From Acidobacteriota bacterium (lineage in GTDB: Bacteria; Acidobacteriota; Terriglobia; Terriglobales; Acidobacteriaceae): a stretch of DNA of 64,000 nucleotides. Numbering within the stretch: the stretch's first letter is position 1; every line of letters begins with the position of its first letter. Positions 62,125 through 64,000 of the stretch are shown here, piece by piece. Location of the stretch: contig QIAM01000026.1 in the NCBI GenBank assembly GCA_003225555.1, positions 62,001-126,000 of the forward strand. The letters run 5' to 3'. The notes beneath the pieces were generated by a model. That model searched no databases and was not told the DNA's origin. It was given only the letters and a program-made list of their open reading frames with translations. The position numbers and the translations under genes are program-made.

Positions 62125-62171
62125 CGACAAACGCGGGACAAGGTATTCGTGACGCTACAGCAAACAATTTT

Positions 62172-62240
62172 TGCTGGCCCCTGGCCCCTGGCCCCTGGCC
62201 CCTGATCACTAGCCACTGACTATTGACATGTGACTATTGA
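62172..62240. repeat. Boundary repeat, CTGGCCC tandem and ACTGACTATTGAC words
   Basis: Just before lpxI: four tandem copies of a seven-base unit (CTGGCCC), then TGATCACTAGCCACTGACTATTGACATG and a second TGACTATTGACATG. The last word runs directly into the lpxI start codon. Confidence 0.7.
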
Positions 62241-62241
62241 C

Positions 62242-63090
62242 ATGCAACGCATTGGCCTCATCGCCGGCAACGGCAAATTCCCCTTCCTCGTGCTCGAGGC
62301 AGCGCGCGCACAAGGTTACGAAGTTGTCGTCGCAGCCATCAGAGAAGAAACTTCTCCCGAGATCGAATCCCACGGAGCGAGCGCGGTGCACTGGCTCTCA
62401 CTCGGGGAACTCTCCAAGCTCATCGAAACCTTCAAGCGCGAAGGCGTACACCGCGCCATCATGGCCGGGCAGGTAAAGCACAAACAGATCTTCTCTGCCA
62501 TTCAACCGGATTGGCGCCTCGCGAAACTCTTGCTATCGCTCGCTACGCGCAACACTGATTCCCTGCTGGGCGCGGTCGCCAAGGTTTTGGCGGACGAAGG
62601 CATCACGCTCGAGAACTCCACCTGGCTCCTGAACCCGCTTCTGGTCAAACCCGGCGTCCTGACCCATCGCAGCCCAACCGAACAGGAGCGCAAGAATATT
62701 GACTATGGCCGCAACGTTGGCCGCCAACTCGCGCAGCACGACATCGGACAGACCGTCGTGATCGCTGAATCGGCATGCGTGGCGGTCGAAGCGATGGAGG
62801 GTACCGACGCCACCATCGAACGAGCTGGCCAGATCATGCGCTCCCTGCATGGCGACGCTTCAACGCTCAGCCGTGCCTTAACCGTGGTTAAGATCGCCAA
62901 GCCCGCACAGGACATGCGATTTGATGTCCCAGTAGTTGGAGTGAAGACGATCGAAGTGATGCGAACCGCAGGCGCAACATGCCTGGCGCTCGATGCCGGC
63001 AAATGTTTGCTGCTCGAAGGAGAAAAAATTCCCGAAGCCGCCAACCCCGCCGGGATCGCCGTGGTCTCCGACGTTGCAGTGAATTTCTAG
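62242..63090 (+). CDS. lpxI: UDP-2,3-diacylglucosamine diphosphatase LpxI
   Basis: Removes UMP from UDP-diacylglucosamine, the lipid A step that LpxH performs in enterobacteria. The LpxI (former DUF1009) pattern is clear: RIGLIAGNGKFPFLVLEAARAQGYEVVVAA, RAIMAGQVKHKQIF, NTDSLLGAVAKVLADEGI, VVIAESACVAVEAMEGTDATIERAG and LVKIAKPAQDMRFDVPVVG-like. ATG 62242 (MQRIGLIAGNGK) gives 282 residues; GTG 62230 is the alternative. It follows lpxA after a ~250-base spacer filled with two repeats, so the lipid A operon is stretched but collinear. Confidence 0.94.
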   Translation: MQRIGLIAGNGKFPFLVLEAARAQGYEVVVAAIREETSPEIESHGASAVHWLSLGELSKLIETFKREGVHRAIMAGQVKHKQIFSAIQPDWRLAKLLLSLATRNTDSLLGAVAKVLADEGITLENSTWLLNPLLVKPGVLTHRSPTEQERKNIDYGRNVGRQLAQHDIGQTVVIAESACVAVEAMEGTDATIERAGQIMRSLHGDASTLSRALTVVKIAKPAQDMRFDVPVVGVKTIEVMRTAGATCLALDAGKCLLLEGEKIPEAANPAGIAVVSDVAVNF

Positions 63091-63143
63091 CAGGTGCTGA
63101 AAAACTAAGCCTGTGCTGATGTTTTGACCACGCATGGCTCCGG

Positions 63144-63217
63144 TTTTGAAAGGGCGCGGCTTCAGCCGCGCCGATAAGCCTTGTCAATCAGTGGCGGCTT
63201 TAGCCGCCGAGGGACGC
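63144..63217. repeat. Family-B repeat at convergent junction
   Basis: TTTTGAAAGGGCGCGGCTTC, AGCCGCGCCGATAAG, spacer, GTGGCGGCTTTAGCCGCCGAGGGACGC. It lies between convergent lpxI and the DUF1634 gene and is closest to the copy at 31083, which also sits between convergent genes. Confidence 0.8.
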
Positions 63218-63229
63218 TTCAGAAAGCCC

Positions 63230-63529
63230 CTAATGCTCGCCAATCCCAAAAACAGCCCCCAGCAGCAAAATCACCAGCACACCCAAAGAAATCCACCCAT
63301 ACCTCCCGTCCTTCTCGCGGAAAAACAGGAAGCAGGCGACCACCACACGCACCACAGGAGTGGCAAGCATCAACAGCACGCCAGCGCGTTCGATCTCCAA
63401 CGGGATGCGTCCGGGTATGAACAGGCCCCCAAGAAGCCCGGCGAGCATGATGAAGAAGCATCCGAAAGCCCCGATGCGAAGGACCAGGGCGACCGCCCGA
63501 TCGAACTCCGGCTCGCGGACTTGACTCAC
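63230..63529 (-). CDS. DUF1634 membrane protein
   Basis: 99 residues with three transmembrane helices (VALVLRIGAFGCFFIMLAGLLGGLF, GVLLMLATPVVRVVVACFLFF, GWISLGVLVILLLGAVFGI) and the family-like PLEIERAGVLLMLATPVVRV. DUF1634 proteins are usually encoded next to TauE/SafE-type transporters, as here, with a four-base ATGA overlap; they probably form one transport system. Function unknown. Confidence 0.88.
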   Translation of the reverse strand: MSQVREPEFDRAVALVLRIGAFGCFFIMLAGLLGGLFIPGRIPLEIERAGVLLMLATPVVRVVVACFLFFREKDGRYGWISLGVLVILLLGAVFGIGEH

Positions 63530-64000
63530 GCGGTGCCCCCAGTCGCCAGATGCACCAGCAAATGTCCCGCCAGATAGAGCATGATTGCGACCAGCAGGAA
63601 GACGACGTGGCGTGCGTGAATGCGCGGCGCCAGGCGTGCACCGAGCAGCGAGCCGAGAAAGACTCCGACAGCGAGTGGGGCGGCATACTGCACCAGGATG
63701 TCTCCGCGGCGGTAGTAAACAATTGCACTGGCCGCTGCAGTTACGCCAATCATGAAGTTCGACGTGGCCGTGGCAACCATCAGCGGGACACCCATAAAGA
63801 GATACATCACCGGGACTTTAATGGGACCGCCGCCGATTCCCAGCAAGCCGGAGAGCCCGCCTGCCACCAGAGAAGCGCCCAGTCCAAGCGGGTAACGCTT
63901 CGGCTCGTAGGGAGGAATCACGAACTCGCCGTTGACGGTGTTAGGAGACGATTCGTCCTCCGGCTTCACCTTGCCGCCACGCCACAGGATCGTAATCGCG
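63526..64000 (-). CDS. TauE/SafE family transporter, N-terminus cut by window edge
   Basis: The frame is open to the right edge (translation before the track start reads ILWRGGKVKPED), so the N-terminal half is missing. The visible C-terminal half has LGASLVAGGLSGLLGIGGGPIKVPVMYLFMGVPLMVATATSNFMIGVTAAAS, the second glycine-rich repeat of TauE/SafE sulfite or sulfonate exporters, and four membrane helices. It overlaps the DUF1634 gene and is probably co-transcribed with it. The transported anion is unknown. Confidence 0.9.
   Translation of the reverse strand, partial: AITILWRGGKVKPEDESSPNTVNGEFVIPPYEPKRYPLGLGASLVAGGLSGLLGIGGGPIKVPVMYLFMGVPLMVATATSNFMIGVTAAASAIVYYRRGDILVQYAAPLAVGVFLGSLLGARLAPRIHARHVVFLLVAIMLYLAGHLLVHLATGGTA

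Noticed and set aside
62172-62240. Tandem CTGGCCC units considered as a CRISPR array or minisatellite array
   Set aside because: Only four 7-base copies without unique spacers; it belongs to the word-type boundary repeats.

Overview
The window looks like chromosome from a Gram-negative, soil-type member of the Acidobacteriota. This is inferred from the GC-rich, densely packed and mostly housekeeping content, lipid A genes (fabZ, lpxA, lpxI), TonB-like and Tat components, several ECF sigma factors, many small secreted proteins of unknown function, and ribosomal proteins with long low-complexity tails. There is no rRNA operon, CRISPR array, prophage or recognisable insertion sequence. One tRNA gene (tRNA-Gln, UUG) is present.

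Layout. 0-7 kb (minus strand): arginase (cut by the left edge), asnS, a sugar-phosphate isomerase-like protein, gamma-glutamyltransferase and three small proteins. 7.2-8.3 kb: selD, read through an in-frame UGA (selenocysteine) that the ORF track misses. 8.3-10.6 kb: DinB-like protein, aldo/keto reductase, small membrane protein. 10.7-15 kb: the conserved tilS-hpt-ftsH run. 15-16 kb: a chagasin-like cysteine-protease inhibitor convergent with a papain-like C1 protease. 16.4-22.6 kb: thrS, an ECF sigma factor overlapping a triple-VOC protein, a frameshifted TonB-domain gene, plsC-like acyltransferase. 22.7-31 kb: folC, accD, cobO, a DUF4440-like protein, a frameshifted hypothetical, recG, a GAF-GAF-GGDEF diguanylate cyclase. 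31-35 kb: sigma factor, HEAT-repeat anti-sigma factor, DUF4097-like repeat protein and PDZ protein in one operon. 35.6-41 kb: rplI-rpsR-rpsF-pth-rplY-prs, tRNA-Gln, ispE. 41-50 kb: secreted and hypothetical proteins, a cupin gene with an internal stop, a class-I glutamine-amidotransferase-like hydrolase, ispF, ispD, the yacL-type PIN/TRAM protein, a repeat-rich secreted protein and a quinone oxidoreductase. 50-56 kb: frameshifted acyltransferase, dnaB, lepA. 56-64 kb: amidohydrolase, maf, tatA (below the ORF-track length limit), secreted methyltransferase, EthD-like protein, M20 peptidase, fabZ-lpxA-lpxI, and a DUF1634/TauE pair cut by the right edge.

The most unusual property of the window is its repeat architecture. 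Many gene boundaries carry an imperfect inverted repeat built from a short word that differs from locus to locus. Separate dispersed double-hairpin elements also occur. Copies or relatives of these sequences appear in frame inside selD, recG, ispE, a quinone oxidoreductase, folC and maf, where they encode extra segments that family members usually lack.

Other points worth checking are the Sec-containing SelD with a hairpin placed like a bacterial SECIS, the protease/inhibitor pair, the sigma-VOC overlap, and four disrupted genes that could be real decay or assembly errors. Functional calls come from reading the sequence only; no database search was run.
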